A stretch of DNA of 64,000 nucleotides, from the NCBI GenBank assembly GCA_905221615.1, contig CAJNDT010001014.1, forward strand, positions 1 to 64,000. Reading direction: 5' to 3'. Both the position numbers and the translations under genes were made by a program. This stretch comes from Symbiodinium sp. CCMP2592. Lineage: Eukaryota > Sar > Dinophyceae > Suessiales > Symbiodiniaceae. The notes beneath the pieces are model-generated. The model was not told the DNA's origin. It saw only the letters and a list, made by a program, of their open reading frames with translations, and did no database searches. Of this stretch, positions 31,778-45,743 are shown in pieces. Position 1 is the stretch's first letter, and every line of letters begins with the position of its first letter.

Positions 31778-34702
31778 GATGTCGCGATCGCTGAAGCCAC
31801 GACATGAACAGAGACGACTGCCTGCTGCATGTGGCATGAAGCCGCAGCGCAGTGCCAACATGAAATTGCTGGGCCGATGATGCGCTTGCCTGGTGGCGTA
31901 AGGGGGTCCACGATCCGAACTCGCATGCTGCGAGGTTGGCGGGTTGTGCCCAGGGGCACTTCGCCCAGCGCTGCGGCAACTCATTAAGCCGTGGTCTTGC
32001 ATGCAGTTAGGACGAGCAACCCCTACACGCTCACAGACAACCCTCGCCTGCCAACCACAAGACCATACCAGACCGGTAAAGACACCTGAAACTACCTGAC
32101 TGACAACTTGACGGACTACTTAACTGGAGCAGGCTGAACAGAGAGAACGTACGGCACATGTTTCTTAGCACAGGGACGTTCAAAGAGGAGAACTGGTGTC
32201 AGCAAGGCTCGGCCGAGGGCCGCCCCGGCTTTCAAACATCAAAAAAACACAACCTGGCTGACCTTGCCTTTGACATTCGGGTGTCAGGTATACGGTATAC
32301 GGTATGCTCGCTGCCCTCCACATATTTCAGCAATAACTCCGTATATGTGTGGATCCACAATTCGAACTCGGATGCTGCGAGCTCGGCTGGTTGGTCCAAG
32401 GTAAGCTTCGCCCGGGGCTGCGGGCGCTGATCAGGCCTTTGTCTTGCATGCAATTAGGACGAGCATTCCCTACAGGCTCACGGACGACCTTTGCATGCCG
32501 ACCGCAAGACTAAAGAAGCCCTGAAAATAGATGGAGGCAGCTGCCTGGTGCGAGTGACATGAGATCACCTGCCGCAATGACGCAGCGCGGCTCATCAGGC
32601 ATGGGGTTCGCTGGCGAGGGTTCGAACTCCAATGCTGCGATGCTGCAGGAGGCGTTCTCGGGCCATCACGCGTTGAATGGCTTTACACGCAGCCAGGTCG
32701 GCAATCCCGACAAGCTCTCGGGACACCGCCGCCTGCCAACCATCCACCGTCAAGGCCACCTGTGACTGCCTGACTGGAGCATACTGAAGCGAACAGCCTC
32801 TGGATGCCTTCCGAAGCTGCAGTGCCGCTGCTTGCCTCAGCGCCCGCTGCACTTCGCCGGGCCCTCTGCACGAACAAAGCGCGAGCTCGGCGCTCTCGGC
32901 CGTGTGGAATGCAAAGCCTCGAGATGCGAAGCTGCAAGTCGAAGAGGGTCTCAATCGGGGTGCACAATGCCACTGCCATGGCCCAACTTGCGTCAGCGTC
33001 CAATGTGGCTCCTGGCTGGCTCAAGGCTCCCAGATGCAAGGTGGATTGCTCCATTGGCGCCAGCACACAATCACGGGCAGCCCGGCTTTTTCGGAGACAT
33101 CGTGAAAGATTCGGCTTTGGTCGACCTTCGAAGCCTCTTGGGCCCTGCACCGTCTCTTCGAGGACACACTCAGGAGAGTGCTCAACATAGCAGTGCCGAC
33201 AGAAAGGCCTCAAACATGCAGCATTCTCCGATCCTCGTCGCAAGGCGGCTGTCTCCAACGGTCCAGGACGACCCGAAGAAATCGTGCGGACTGGCAGGAT
33301 GCGGGATGGCTCGGCCCAGCGTAGAGAAAAAAACAAGCCCGGACGAGCACCCGCTACACTGTCACAGACGACCCCCTCCTGACAACCACAAGACCGCTGA
33401 AACCACCCGAGACTACCTGACTGACTACCTGACTACCTGACTGACTACCTGACAGGAGCAGGCTGAACAGAGAGGAAACACTTCGCAGATGCAGTGATCC
33501 GGTGTCTCTCATCAAATTGGCTTGATGATGCACCTGGGTGGCCGTACGGCACGTGTTTCTTAGCACAGGGACATTAAAAAGGAGAACCGGTCGTTCATGG
33601 TATCTCTGCAAGGACATTCAGGTGTTAGGCGTAACACTCGATGCCCTCCACATATTTAAGCAATAACTCCGTATATGTGTGGATCCACAGTTCGAACTCG
33701 GATGCTCTGAGCTCGGCTGGTTGGTACAAGGTGTGCTTCGCCCGGGGCTGCGGGCGCTGATTAGGCCTTTGTCTTGCATGCAACTAGGACGAGCATTCCC
33801 TACACGCTCACGGACGACCTTTGCATGCCAACCGCAAGACTAAAGAAACCCTGGAAATAGACGAAGGCAGCTGCCTGGTGCGAGTGACATGAGATCACCT
33901 GCCGACATGATGCAGCGCGGCTCATCTGGGTTCGGCGGCGAGGGTCCGAACTCCAATGCTGCGATGCTGCAGGAGGCGTTCTCGGCGAGTTCCCGAGGAG
34001 GAAAGGGGTTTCAATTTTGCGTGTGTGTCTGTGTGTGTGTGTGTGTGTGTGCTCCGCTGTTGCCTGGCAAGATCAGCCGGTGACGTCGAGGGCAGGTACC
34101 GTTGATTGCTGGCAGAGTGTGCAGGGGCAGTCCAGCTTTTCGCAGACATCATGAAAACAAAAGCAAACCAACCGATCTTGGAGCAGGTAGACACGGTCGG
34201 CTTTGGTCGGTTTGAATGAACGACTCGAATGCTGATCGCTTCCTCCAACGCTGAGCACATTCCAGAAAAGGCGACGAACCCGAGACGAACAGAGCATGCC
34301 ACCCTTGCAATACTACACCCTGCAACCCGTGCGAAATCCGAACTAGAATGCGGCGACATTGGCTGGTTGTGCCAATGAGTTGTTCGTCTGTTGCTGCCGG
34401 AGCTGATTACGCTTGGGCTTGCACGTAGGTGGGGATCGGCACCCCCGAAAAGCTCACGAAAGGACCTGTGCCTCCCGATCGTGCGATCGCTGACGCTGTC
34501 TGAGACTACCTGACCGGAGCGAGATGAGAGATATTGAAGGATAGCTGCCCGACGACGACTCGAAGTGGCGCTGGAAGTAAGGGTCACCGAACTCCGAATT
34601 CGGATGCTGCGAGCTTGGCTGGTCGTACTAAGACGTGGGGCTGCCAGGGCTGATCAAGCCTAGGTCCTGCGTGCATTTGGAGCGGCCAGCCACCTCGCCT
34701 GC
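31778..34702. repeat. Higher-order repeat unit 1 (2,925 bp)
   Basis: Starts at TCGCGATCGCTGAAGCCACG. It holds one copy of the 563-bp subunit (about 32,790-33,180), a GACTACCTGACTGACTACCT block (33,408-33,452), a (GT)n tract at 34,020-34,052 and the CGGCACGTGTTTCTTAGCAC module at 33,548. It is 1,130 bases shorter than unit 2, which equals two 563-bp subunits. Confidence 0.8.
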
Positions 34703-37700
34703 AGATGTCGCGATCGCTGAAGCCACGACATGAACAGAGACGACTGCCTGCTGCATGTGGCATGAAGTCGCAGCGCAGTGCCAATGTGAAATAGCTATCC
34801 GGATGCAGGGCAGCTGGGCCGATGATGCGCTTGCCTGGTGGCGTAAGGGGGTCCACGATCCGAACTCGCATGCTGCGAGGTTGGCGGGTTGTGCCCAGGG
34901 GCACTTCGCCCAGCGCTGCGGCAACTCATTAAGCCGTGGTCTTGCATGCAGTTAGGACGAGCAACCCCTACACGCTCACAGACAACCCTCGCCTGCCAAC
35001 CACAAGACCATACCAGACCGGTAAAGACACCTGAAACTACCTGACTGACAACTTGACGGACTACTTAACTGGAGCAGGCTGAACAGAGAGAACGTACGGC
35101 ACATGTTTCTTAGCACAGGGACGTTCAAAGAGGAGAACTGGTGTCAGCAAGGCTCGGCCGAGGGCCGCCCCGGCTTTCACACATCAAAAAAAACACAACC
35201 TGGCTGACCTTGCCTTTGACATTGTGTCAGGTATACGGTATACGGTATGCTCGCTGCCCTCCACATATTTCAGCAATAACTCCGTATATGTGTGGATCCA
35301 CAGTTCGAACTCGGATGCTGCGAGCTCGGCTGGTTGGTCCAAGGTAAGCTTCGCCCGGGGCTGCGGGCGCTGATCAGGCCTTTGTCTTGCATGCAATTAG
35401 GACGAGCATTCCCTACACGCTCACGGACGACCTTTGCATGCCAACCGCAAGACTAAAGAAGCCCTGAAAATAGATGGAGGCAGCTGCCTGGTGCGAGTGA
35501 CATGAGATCACCTGCCGCAATGACGCAGCGCGGCTCGTCAGGCATGGGGTTCGCTGGCGAGGGTTCGAACTCCAATGCTGCGATGCTGCAGGAGGCGTTC
35601 TCGGGCAATCACGCGTTGAATGGCTTTACACGCAGCCAGGTCGGCAATCCCGACAAGCTCTCGGGACACCGCCGCCTGCCAACCATCCACCGTCAAGGCC
35701 ACCTGTGACTACCTGACTGGAGCATACTGAAGCGAACAGCCTCTGGATGCTACCCAAAGGCGCACTGCCCTTGCTTGCCTCAGCGCCGCTGCACTTCGCC
35801 GGGCCCTCTGCAGGAGCAAAGTGCGAGCTCGGCGCTCTCGGCCGTGTGGAATGCAAAGCCTCGAGATGCGAAGCTGCAAGTCGAAGAGGGTCTCAATCGG
35901 GATGCACAATGCCACTGCCATGGCCCAACAAGCGTCAGCGTCCAATGTGGCTCCTGGCTGGCTCAAAGCTCCCAGATGCAAGGTGGATTTCTTCTGCATG
36001 TGCCCAATTGGCGCCGGCACCCAATCAGGGGCAGCCCGACTTTTCAGAGACATCACGAAAGCCAAGCAATCTTGCACGCAGTGCGGCTCATCAGGCATCG
36101 CTTGACGTTGCCTCCACTGGTGAGGGTCCGAACATGTCCGAACCCCAATGCTGCGATGCTGCACGCGGCGTTCTCGGGCAATCACGCGCTGCACGGCTTT
36201 ACGCGCAGCCAGGTCGGCAATCCCGACAAGCTCTCGGGACACCGCCGCCTGCCAACCATGCAACCATCAAGGCCACCGGCGACTACCTGAGTGGAGCATA
36301 CTGAAGCGAACAGCCTCTGGATGCCTTCCGAAGCTGCAGTGCCGCTGCTTGCCTCAGCGCCCGCTGCACTTCGCCGGGCCCTCTGCAGGAGCAAAGTGCG
36401 AGCTCGGCGCTCTCGGCCGTGTGGAATGCAAAGCCTCGAGATGCGAAGCTGCAAGTCGAAGAGGGTCTCAATCGGGGTGCACAATGCCACTGCCATGGCC
36501 CAACTCGCGTCAGCGTCCAATGTGGCTCCTGGCTGGCTCAAGGCTCCCAGATGCAAGGTGGATTGCTCCATTGGCGCCGGCACACAGTCAGGGGCAGCCC
36601 GACTTTGCAGAGACATCCTGAAAGACAAGCAATCTTGCATGCAGTGCGGCTCATCAGGCATCGCTTGACGTTGCCTCCACTGGTGAGGGTCCGAACATGT
36701 CCGAACCCCAATGCTGCGATGCTGCACGCGGCGTTCTCGGGCAATCACGCGCTGCACGGCTTTACGCGCAGCCAGGTCGGCAATCCCGACAAGCTCTCGG
36801 GACACCGCCGCCTGCCAACCATGCAACCATCAAGGCCACCGGCGACTACCTGAGTGGAGCATACTGAAGCGAACAGCCTCTGGATGCCTTCCGAAGCTGC
36901 AGTGCCGCTGCTTGCCTCAGCGCCCGCTGCACTTCGCCGGGCCCTCTGCAGGAGCAAAGTGCGAGCTCGGCGCTCTCGGCCGTGTGGAATGCAAAGCCTC
37001 GAGATGCGAAGCTGCAAGTCGAAGAGGGTCTCAATCGGGGTGCACAATGCCACTGCCATGGCCCAACTCGCGTCAGCGTCCAATGTGGCTCCTGGCTGGC
37101 TCAAGGCTCCCAGATGCAAGGTGGATTGCTCCATTGGCGCCGGCACACAATCAGGGGCAGCCCGGCTTTTCAGAGACATCGTGAAAGATTCGGCTTTCAC
37201 CGTCTCGTCGAGGACACACTCAGGAGAGTGCTCAACATAGCAGTGCCGACAGAAAGGCCTCAAACATGCAGCATTCTCCGATCCTCGTCGCAAGGCGGCT
37301 GTCTCCAACGGTCCAGGACGACCCGAAGAAATCGTGCGGACTGGCAGGATGCGGGATGGCTCGGCCCTGCGTAGAGAAAAAAACAAGCCCGGACGAGCAC
37401 CCGCTACACTGTCACAGACGACCCCCTCCTGACAACCACAAGACCGCTGAAACCACCCGAGACTACCTGACTGACTACCTGACTACCTGACTGACTACCT
37501 GACAGGAGCAGGCTGAACAGAGAGGAAGCACTTCGCAGATGCAGTGATCCGGTGTCTCTCATCAAATTGGCTTGATGATGCACCTGGGTGGCCGTACGGC
37601 ACGTGTTTCTTCGCACAGGGACATTAAAAAGGAGAACCGGTCGTTCATGGTATCTCTGCAAGGACATTCGGGTGTTAGGCGTAACACTCGATGCCCTCCA

Positions 37701-38039
37701 CATATTTAAGCAATAACTCCGTATATGTGTGGATCCACAGTTCGAACTCGGATGCTCTGAGCTCGGCTGGTTGGTACAAGGTGTGCTTCGCCCGGGGCTG
37801 CGGGCGCTGATTAGGCCTTTGTCTTGCATGCAACTAGGACGAGCATTCCCTACACGCTCACGGACGACCTTTGCATGCCAACCGCAAGACTAAAGAAACC
37901 CTGGAAATAGACGAAGGCAGCTGCCTGGTGCGAGTGACATGAGATCACCTGCCGACATGATGCAGACGAGGGTCCGAATTCCAATGCTGCGATGCTGCAG
38001 GAGGCGTTCTCGGGCGAGTTCCGGAGGAAAGGGGTTTCA

Positions 38040-38105
<66 letters not shown>

Positions 38106-38757
38106 CTCCGCTGTTGCCTGGCAAGATCAGCCGGTGACGTCGAGGGCAGGTACCGTTGATTGCTGGCAGAGTGTGCAGGGGCAGTCCAGCTTTTCGCAGA
38201 CATCCTGAAAACAAAAGCAAACCAACCGATCTTGGAGCAGGTAGACACGGTCGGCTTTGGTCGGTTTGAATGAACGACTCGGATGCTGATCGCTTCCTCC
38301 AACGCTGAGCACATTCCAGAAAAGGCGACGAACCCGAGACGAACAGAGCATGCCACCCTTGCAATACTACACCCTGCAACACGTGCGAAATCCGAACTCG
38401 AATGCGGCGACATTGGCTGGTTGTGCCAATGAGTTGTTCGTCTGTTGCTGCCGGAGCTGATTACGCTTGGGCTTGCACGCAGGTGGGGATCGGCACCCCC
38501 GAAACGCTCACGAAAGGACCTGCGCCTCCCGATCGTGCGATCGCTGACGCTGCCTGAGACTACCTGACCGGAGCGAGATGAGAGATATTGAAGGATAGCT
38601 GCCCGACGACGACTCGAAGTGGCGCTGGAAGTAAGGGTCACCGAACTCCGAATTCGGATGCTGCGAGCTTGGCTGGTCGTACTAAGACGTGGGGCTGCCA
38701 GGGCTGATCAAGCCTAGGTCCTGCGTGCATTTGGAGCGGCCAGCCACCTCGCCTGCA
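34703..38757. repeat. Higher-order repeat unit 2 (4,055 bp)
   Basis: Same module order as unit 1 but with three successive 563-bp subunits (about 35,740, 36,300 and 36,865), then the GACTACCTGACTGACTACCT block at 37,463-37,507 and a longer (GT)n tract at 38,045-38,103. Near-identical open frames repeat at 563-base spacing (for example 36,291 and 36,854) but encode nothing recognisable. Confidence 0.85.
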
Positions 38758-41700
38758 GATGTCGCGATCGCTGAAGCCACGACATGAACAGAGACGACTG
38801 CCTGCTGCATGTGGCATGAAGTCGCAGCGCAGTGCCAATGTGAAATAGCTATCCGGATGCAGGGCAGCTGGGCCGATGATGCGCTTGCCTGGTGGCGTAA
38901 GGGGGTCCACGATCCGAACTCGCATGCTGCGAGGTTGGCGGGTTGTGCCCAGGTTCACTTCGCCCAGCGCTGCGGCAACTCATTAAGCCGTGGTCTTGCA
39001 TGCAGTTAGGACAAGCAACCCCAACACACTCACAGAGAACCCTCGCCTGCCAACCACAAGACCATGCCAGACCGGTAAAGCCACCTGAAACTACCTGACT
39101 GACAACTTGACGGACTACTTGACTGGAGCAGGCTGAACAGAGAGAACGTACGGCACATGTTTCTTAGCACAGGGACGTTCAAAGAGGAGAACTGGTGTCA
39201 GCAAGGCTCGGCCGAGGGCCGCCCCGCTTTCAAACATCAAAAAAACACAACCTGGCTGACCTTGCCTTTGACATTGTGTCAGGTATACGGTATGCGGTAT
39301 GCTCGCTGCCCTCCACATATTTAAGCAATAACTCCGTTTCTGTGTGGATCCACAGTTCGAACTCGGATGCTGCGAGCTCGGCTGGTTGGTACAAGGTGTG
39401 CTTCGCCCGGGGCTGCGGGCGCTGATTAGGCCTTTGTCTTGCATGCAATTAGGACGAGCATTCCCTACATGCTCACGGACGACCTTTGCATGCCAACCGC
39501 AAGACTAAAGAAGCCCTGAAAATAGATGGAGGCAGCTGCCTGGTGCGAGTGACATGAGATCACCTGCCGCAATGACGCAGCGCGGCTCATCAGGCATGGG
39601 GTTCGCTGGCGAGGGTTCGAACTCCAATGCTGCGATGCTGCAGGAGGCGTTCTCGGGCAATCAGGCGTTGAATGGCTTTACACGCAGCCAGGTCGGCAAT
39701 CCCGACAAGCTCTCGGGACACCGCCGCCTGCCAACCATGCAACCATCAAGGCCACCGGCGACTACCTGAGTGGAGCATACTGAAGCGAACAGGTATTGGA
39801 TGCTCCCCAAAGGCGCACTGCCCCTGCTTGCCTCAGCGCCGCTGCACTTCGCCGGGCCCGCTGCAGGCGCAAGATGCAAGCAAGGCACTCGCGGCCATGT
39901 AACATACAAAGCCTCGAGATGCGAAGCTGCAAGTCGAAGAGGGTCTCAATCGGGATGCACAATGCCACTGCCATGGCCCAACAAGCGTCAGCGTCCAATG
40001 TGGCTCCTGGCTGGCTCAAGGCTCTCAGATGCAAGGTGGGGCAGCCCGACTTTTCAGAGACATCATGAAAGACAAGCAATCTTGCATGCAGTGCGGCTCA
40101 TCAGGCATCGCTTGACGTTGCCTCCACTGGTGAGGGTCCGAACATGTCCGAACCCCAATGCTGCGATGCTGCACGCGGCGTTCTCGGGCAATCACGCGTT
40201 GCACGGCTTTACGCGCAGCCAGGTCGGCAATCCCGACAAGCTCTCGGGACACCGCCGCCTGCCAACCATGCAACCATCAAGGCCACCGGCGACTACCTGA
40301 GTGGAGCATACTGAAGCGAACAGGTATTGGATGCTCCCCAAAGGCGCACTGCCCCTGCTTGCCTCAGCGCCCGCTGCACTTCGTCGGGCCCTGTGCACGA
40401 ACAAAGTGCGAGCTCGGCGCTCTCGGCCGTGTGGAATGCAAAGCCTCGAGATGCGAAGCTGCAAGTCGAAGAGGGTCTCAATCGGGGTGCACAATGCCAC
40501 TGCCATGGCCCAACTCGCGTCAGCGTCCAATGTGGCCCCTGGCTGGCTCAAAGCTCCCAGATGCAAGGTGGATTGCTCCATTGGCGCCGGCACACAATCA
40601 GGGGCAGCCCGACTTTTCAGAGACATCACGAAAGCCAAGCAATCTTGCTTGACGGTGCCTCCACTGGTGCGGGTCCGAACATGTCCGAACCCCAATGCTG
40701 CGATGCTGCACACGGCGTTCTCCGGCAATCACGCGCTGCACGGCTTTACGCGCAGCCAGGTCGGCAATCCCGACAAGCTCTCGGGACACCGCCGCCTGCC
40801 AACCATGCCACCATCAAGGCCACCGGCGACTACCTGAGTGGAGCATACTGAAGCGAACAGCCTCTGGATGCCTTCCGAAGCTGCAGTGCCGCTGCTTGCC
40901 TCAGCGCCCGCTGCACTTCGCCGGGCCCTGTGCACGAACAAAGTGCGAGCTCGGCGCTCTCGGCCGTGTGGAATGCAAAGCCTCGAGATGCGAAGCTGCA
41001 AGTCGAAGAGGGTCTCAATCGGGGTGCACAATGCCACTGCCATGGCCCAACTCGCGTCAGCGTCCAACGTGGCCCCTGGCTGGCTCAAGGCTCCCAGATG
41101 CAAGGTGGATTGCTCCATTGGCGCCGGCACACAATCAGGGGCAGCCCGGCTTTTCAGAGACATCGTGAAAGATTCGGCTTTCACCGTCTCGTCGAGGACA
41201 CACTCAGGAGAGTGCTCAACATAGCAGTGCCGACAGAAAGGCCTCAAACATGCAGCATTCTCCGATCCTCGTCGCAAGGCGGCTGTCTCCAACGGTCCAG
41301 GACGACCCGAAGAAATTGTGCGGACTGGCAGGATGCGGGATGGCTCGGCCCTGCGTAGAGAAAAAAACAAGCCCGGACGAGCACCCGCTACACTGTCACA
41401 GACGACCCCCTCCTGACAACCACAAGACCGCTGAAACCACCCGAGACTACCTGACTGACTACCTGACTACCTGACTGACTACCTGACAGGAGCAGGCTGA
41501 ACAGAGAGGAAGCACTTCGCAGATGCAGTGATCCGGTGTCTCTCATCAAATTGGCTTGATGATGCACCTGGGTGGCCGTACGGCACGTGTTTCTTAGCAC
41601 AGGGACGCTGAAAAAGGAGAACCGGTCGTTCATGGTACATCTGCAAAGCTCGGCCGAGGGCCGCCCCGGCTTTCAAACAGCCGGAACACACAACCTGGTT

Positions 41701-41860
41701 CACCTTGCCTTTGACATTCGGGTGTCAGGCATAACCCTCGATGCCCTGCACATACTTAAGCAAGAGCTTCGTATACGTGCGGATGAACCGTTCGAACTTG
41801 GATGGTGCGAGCTCGGCTGGTTAGTCTGGGGTGTGCATCGCCCGGGGCTGCGTTTCCACA
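38758..41860. repeat. Higher-order repeat unit 3, incomplete at right
   Basis: Repeats unit 2, with three subunits near 39,780, 40,310 and 40,850. The CGGCACGTGTTTCTTAGCAC module is at 41,582, 3.98 kb from its position in unit 2. Similarity fades after about 41,650 and ends before the (GT)n module, so the array border is here. Confidence 0.8.
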
Positions 41861-41959
41861 GCAAGTCTACTGCTGCACACTTTGACACATGCCCGGTGAA
41901 CAGGGCCCCAAAATCCACGGCGACAGCGCCGCCTCAGTGCAGCTGGCAGGACCGATGAA

Positions 41960-42600
41960 AGCACACATTGACCTCTCTCCCCGTTTGCAGGGAAGGAGCG
42001 ATTTAGAGCCCTGGGACCCAGGTCCTACTTCTGTCCACTATTCTGGATATCATGAGGCTTGATCGGCACAGCGCCTGTTCCAAAACCCAAGTATGCGATT
42101 GAGGTTGCCAACGAAACTATCAGCACAAACAAGCATAAACTGAAGCAATCCTCCGGGTAGTCGTAGTTGTAGTACTATTCGTGGTCGTCCTCGTCTCCGT
42201 CGTCGTCGAAGCCGTAACAACAGCAGCAACTCTGGCATTGGCAGCATGCGAAATAGCCCCGCTGAAGCAGCATCAGCAGCATCAGTGGCAGCGGCAGCAA
42301 AGCTACTCGTACACGTCCACCGTCGTTGGTAGCAGCAGCCGCGTCCACAGCAACAGCAGCAACAGGAGCATAAGCAGGAGCAGGAGCAGTAGGCGAGGCA
42401 GTAGTCACCGCCGCGGCTGACCAGGCCTGGGAATCAGCGGCGGCCCTCCTCCGAGGTTTTCCGCAAGTCGGTGGTGGGCTACACCACTGCACCTCACGGG
42501 GCAACGTGAATGCAGCTGACCCGTGTTCACAGCAGCGGTCTAGCGCGGCGTTCGTTCAATAAAACTCTGACTAGCACCCGGAGGCACTCACCGCACTCAC
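41960..42600. other. Trinucleotide-rich transition, no gene recognised
   Basis: GTCGTC, CAGCAG and AGCAGGAGC-rich DNA. Frames here encode Ser/Gln/Arg or Ala/Val runs only. Confidence 0.5.
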
Positions 42601-43344
42601 CTTTAGCTTTTTGTTTAATTTACGCTGCGACAGACTCATACACACATGACTGATACCTCTGCACAACCAAATAACAAAACGTCAAGCATTGCTCCTCTTT
42701 GTTGTGAAGCTGAAAATGATGATATTCTTTGTTTGGCACGTTCCGTCCGCTTTGCCACTGGAAGGAATGGCCGAAACAGCCGTGTTGATTGCTTCGGTTG
42801 CTTTCTGCCCACCAACACCCAACGATGCCTCGTGTTAGGTGCCGGTTGAAGTCATGCCTCGTGTTAGGTGCCGGTTGAAGTCAAGCTCTGGCTGCTACCC
42901 GTGTTCGCAAATCTTTGCCGTGTCCTCTGTTTACAACAACGACGACGATGGCAGAAGCACTATTGGAAGCAAGACCGAACGAACTGGATCGACTGTACGA
43001 AACATGATGAAACTTGCATCATATGTTGTTGAAACTACGATCGTTGGCCGGGACACCATATCTGACAAAAACCTCGGACACACCAACACGCATCCCAAGG
43101 ATCCTTCCGATCAGAATCACTTGTATAACCATCCTTAGACCACCGCCTGTGTGAATTCCAATCGCGGAGCTTCGGGTGTGGGGACTCAGCGGACAACGAG
43201 TTTACGGCCCCGCCTCCATGCCCAAAAGCTTCGAAACGACGTGCTGAACCATCTGCACGTGGTGAAGTCCTCAGTTACAAATCTTGCAGTGCTCTGTTCA
43301 TCGCGGTTTCCACACTGAACCAAAAATTACCACATTGACCTCGT

Positions 43345-43454
43345 GCAAATACTACTACGACGACTACTACTACTACTACTACTACTGCTACTACTACTAC
43401 TACTAGTAGTACTACTAGTACTACTAGTACTACTTCTACTACTACGGCTACTAA

Positions 43455-43527
<73 letters not shown>

Positions 43528-43528
43528 A

Positions 43529-43575
<47 letters not shown>

Positions 43576-43690
43576 TTCTACTTCTACTTCTACTTCTACT
43601 TCTACTTCTACTTCTACTTCTACTTCTACTTCTACTTCTACTACTACTTCTACTACTACTACTTCTACTACTACTACTACTACGACTACA
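43345..43690. repeat. (TAC)n microsatellite grading into (TTCTAC)n
   Basis: About 345 bases. The first two thirds are ACTACT repeats with scattered changes. 43,565-43,640 is an uninterrupted TTCTAC hexanucleotide run. Open frames of Tyr, Leu, Ser or Val repeats come from this tract and are not genes. Confidence 0.95.
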
Positions 43691-44700
43691 ATCACGATTG
43701 TTACTACTACTTGTACCAACAGTACAACTGCCGCTGTTGCTGCTGGTTGCCATTACTACTGCTACGATACTAATGGGTGGCTTCTACACGCTGACAATGG
43801 TGTCTCTCCCGCACACGTTAACAGCGTGTCCAAGTACTGCAGTGGACTGTCGGTAAATCGTCGATTTAAAACAGGGTTCGCAACTTCTTCTGTTTGCGAT
43901 TCTCTTACTTTTGAAGGGCAGATCTGGCGCCCAATCAGTTCTGCAGCTCCAAACAAATGTTGTGCTTTGCTTAAGTGGCTCCACTTTGATGGAGGTGCCC
44001 ATCCTGTTGTGCGGTCGAAAGACGATCAAGTATCCAGCCGACCGAAACCTTTCAACAGCAACCTAAGGAGCCGGCGGTCGTGCCCGGCTGTTGGCCGCAT
44101 CGTTTGCGATGGGCTGACGTGTGAGCCGGCTTTGGCCCAACAAGAGTCACAAGGCGGCAAGATCTGGAAATGCCCGAAAACACGGCCTGCAACAACATGG
44201 TAGGCGTCTGTTACTTGGCTTTGGCCACTCAACAGAACAGACGACGGCAACACCATCAAAGCGTGTGCCTCAACCCACACACATGATCCGCCCCCTCCTC
44301 CTTTTGTATGCAACCAAGACAGCAAACGAACAAACTACATACTGTACACCATGGGAGGCCTCACAAACTCGAAACAATTTCCAGGAAACGCATCCGTACT
44401 TCCACATCTGGCTGGACAACCGCTAGCAATTCCAAAGAACTTGTCGAAAGTATGAGGGGTTTTCACTGTCCAAAAAATGCGACAACTTGATGGCCTCATC
44501 GAAGATTTCGTTCGGGGACCTTCACACTCCCAGCGTCGCATCACCTCCGGACTCAGCCCGGAAAAGCAGGCGCATCTACCTTGCCTGCTCTTGCGGGTTT
44601 GCAAACCATTGCGAGCGAACCCATAAAGGCAAATGTCTGATCCTTGAGGCCGTGCGCCCCCGAGAAAAAGGAGAACTTGCATGTACACAGTTGTTTTTTC
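43691..44700. other. No gene recognised
   Basis: Unique-looking sequence without domain-bearing frames. The longest frame (43826-44203, plus) is about 125 codons and has no recognisable features. Confidence 0.4.
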
Positions 44701-44722
44701 TCTTCGCGCACATATATTTTGA

Positions 44723-45392
44723 GTTATTTAGGTATTCACAAAAGGGAAACCAATCAAATGTTTACTGATTGCATAAAGAGAACATGTGACAGCAACTCAA
44801 GCACTCGGTCCAACCCTCTCTCATTTTACAGCAAGCGGGGCGTGTCGCGGTGAGCAAAAGCATGCACAGTGAAGTCGAAAACGGGTGCACACACACCCGG
44901 CACATTGCATGCAGCATATGCCAATGCATATGTAGATGATCGGCATTCCGTCATCTCTCACCCACCCCAAGGGCGGGCGGGAACAAAAATTTTCTCACGG
45001 CTGCACACAGCCCAAAAGCTTCGAGAAGACAATACGATGCACACACAACTCACACAACTCGAGCAGCACAGTGGGCACCTCAAGTCAGAAAATAGTTTGG
45101 GAAATAAAATGCAGTCTCGCAAGCGAGAAGGCTTATTGATTTCCAACTATTTAGGTATTCACAAAAGGGAATCCAATCAAATGTTTATTGATTGCATAAA
45201 GAGAACATGTGACTGCAACTCAGGCACTCGGTCGAACCCTCTCTCATTTCACAGCAAGCCGGGTGTGTCGCGGTGAGCGACAGCATGCACAGTGAAGTCG
45301 AAAACGGGTGCATACACCCGGCACATTGCACGCAGCATATGCCAATGCATATGTAGATGATCGGCATTCCGGCATCTCTCACCCACCCCACT
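44723..45392. repeat. Tandem duplication, about 245 bp at 424-bp spacing
   Basis: 44,723-44,968 (TATTTAGGTATTCACAAAAG through CTCTCACCCACCCCA) recurs at 45,147-45,390 with a few substitutions and a small indel. The stretch between the copies (44,969-45,146) is single-copy here. Confidence 0.85.
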
Positions 45393-45672
45393 TTAAGGGA
45401 GATGTTAGGAAAGAGTTATCACGGATGGCACGATGTCATTGAAGATGGCACTGACAGATGCAGCGGAAGCTGCGCGACACTGAGGGAGCAAGTCGCAGCT
45501 CACATTCCGGCTCGGGGGGTCTGCAATGTTGCTACAAGCAAGGTACCCTAGCGCACCATGGAAGCAGGGTTTATTGTTCTCAGACCGTGCTTTCTATTGT
45601 ATTGTCTGTCGTGTTTGAACCTTCAGGGATGCATGCTTGCACTCACAACATGTCGCATGCAAGACGTTCAAA

Positions 45673-45743
45673 TTCTACTACTTTAGTTGTGCTGGCTAGG
45701 CGTGTATCCCGGAGGGATTAACTCTCGACAGAAAGGACTGCCT
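45673..45743 (+). repeat. Uninterrupted site repeated at 57885-57929 and 63976-64000
   Basis: Bases 45,673-45,717 are identical to 57,885-57,929. Bases 45,719-45,743 match 63,976-64,000 with one mismatch. The two halves are contiguous here but are separated by the 6-kb inverted-repeat element at the right end of the window, so this copy behaves as an empty insertion site. Confidence 0.8.

Noticed and set aside
32620..32640. GGGTTCGAACTCC resembling a tRNA T-arm or B box
   Set aside because: The T-stem does not pair properly and no acceptor, D or anticodon arms are found around it. It repeats with the satellite unit.
28800..41860. Many similar 60-220 codon frames on both strands
   Set aside because: They recur with the 563-bp and 4-kb repeat units, overlap on opposite strands and show no domains. 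They are satellite shadows.
43343..43753. Poly-Tyr, poly-Leu, poly-Ser and poly-Val frames
   Set aside because: Products of the (TAC)n/(TTCTAC)n microsatellite.
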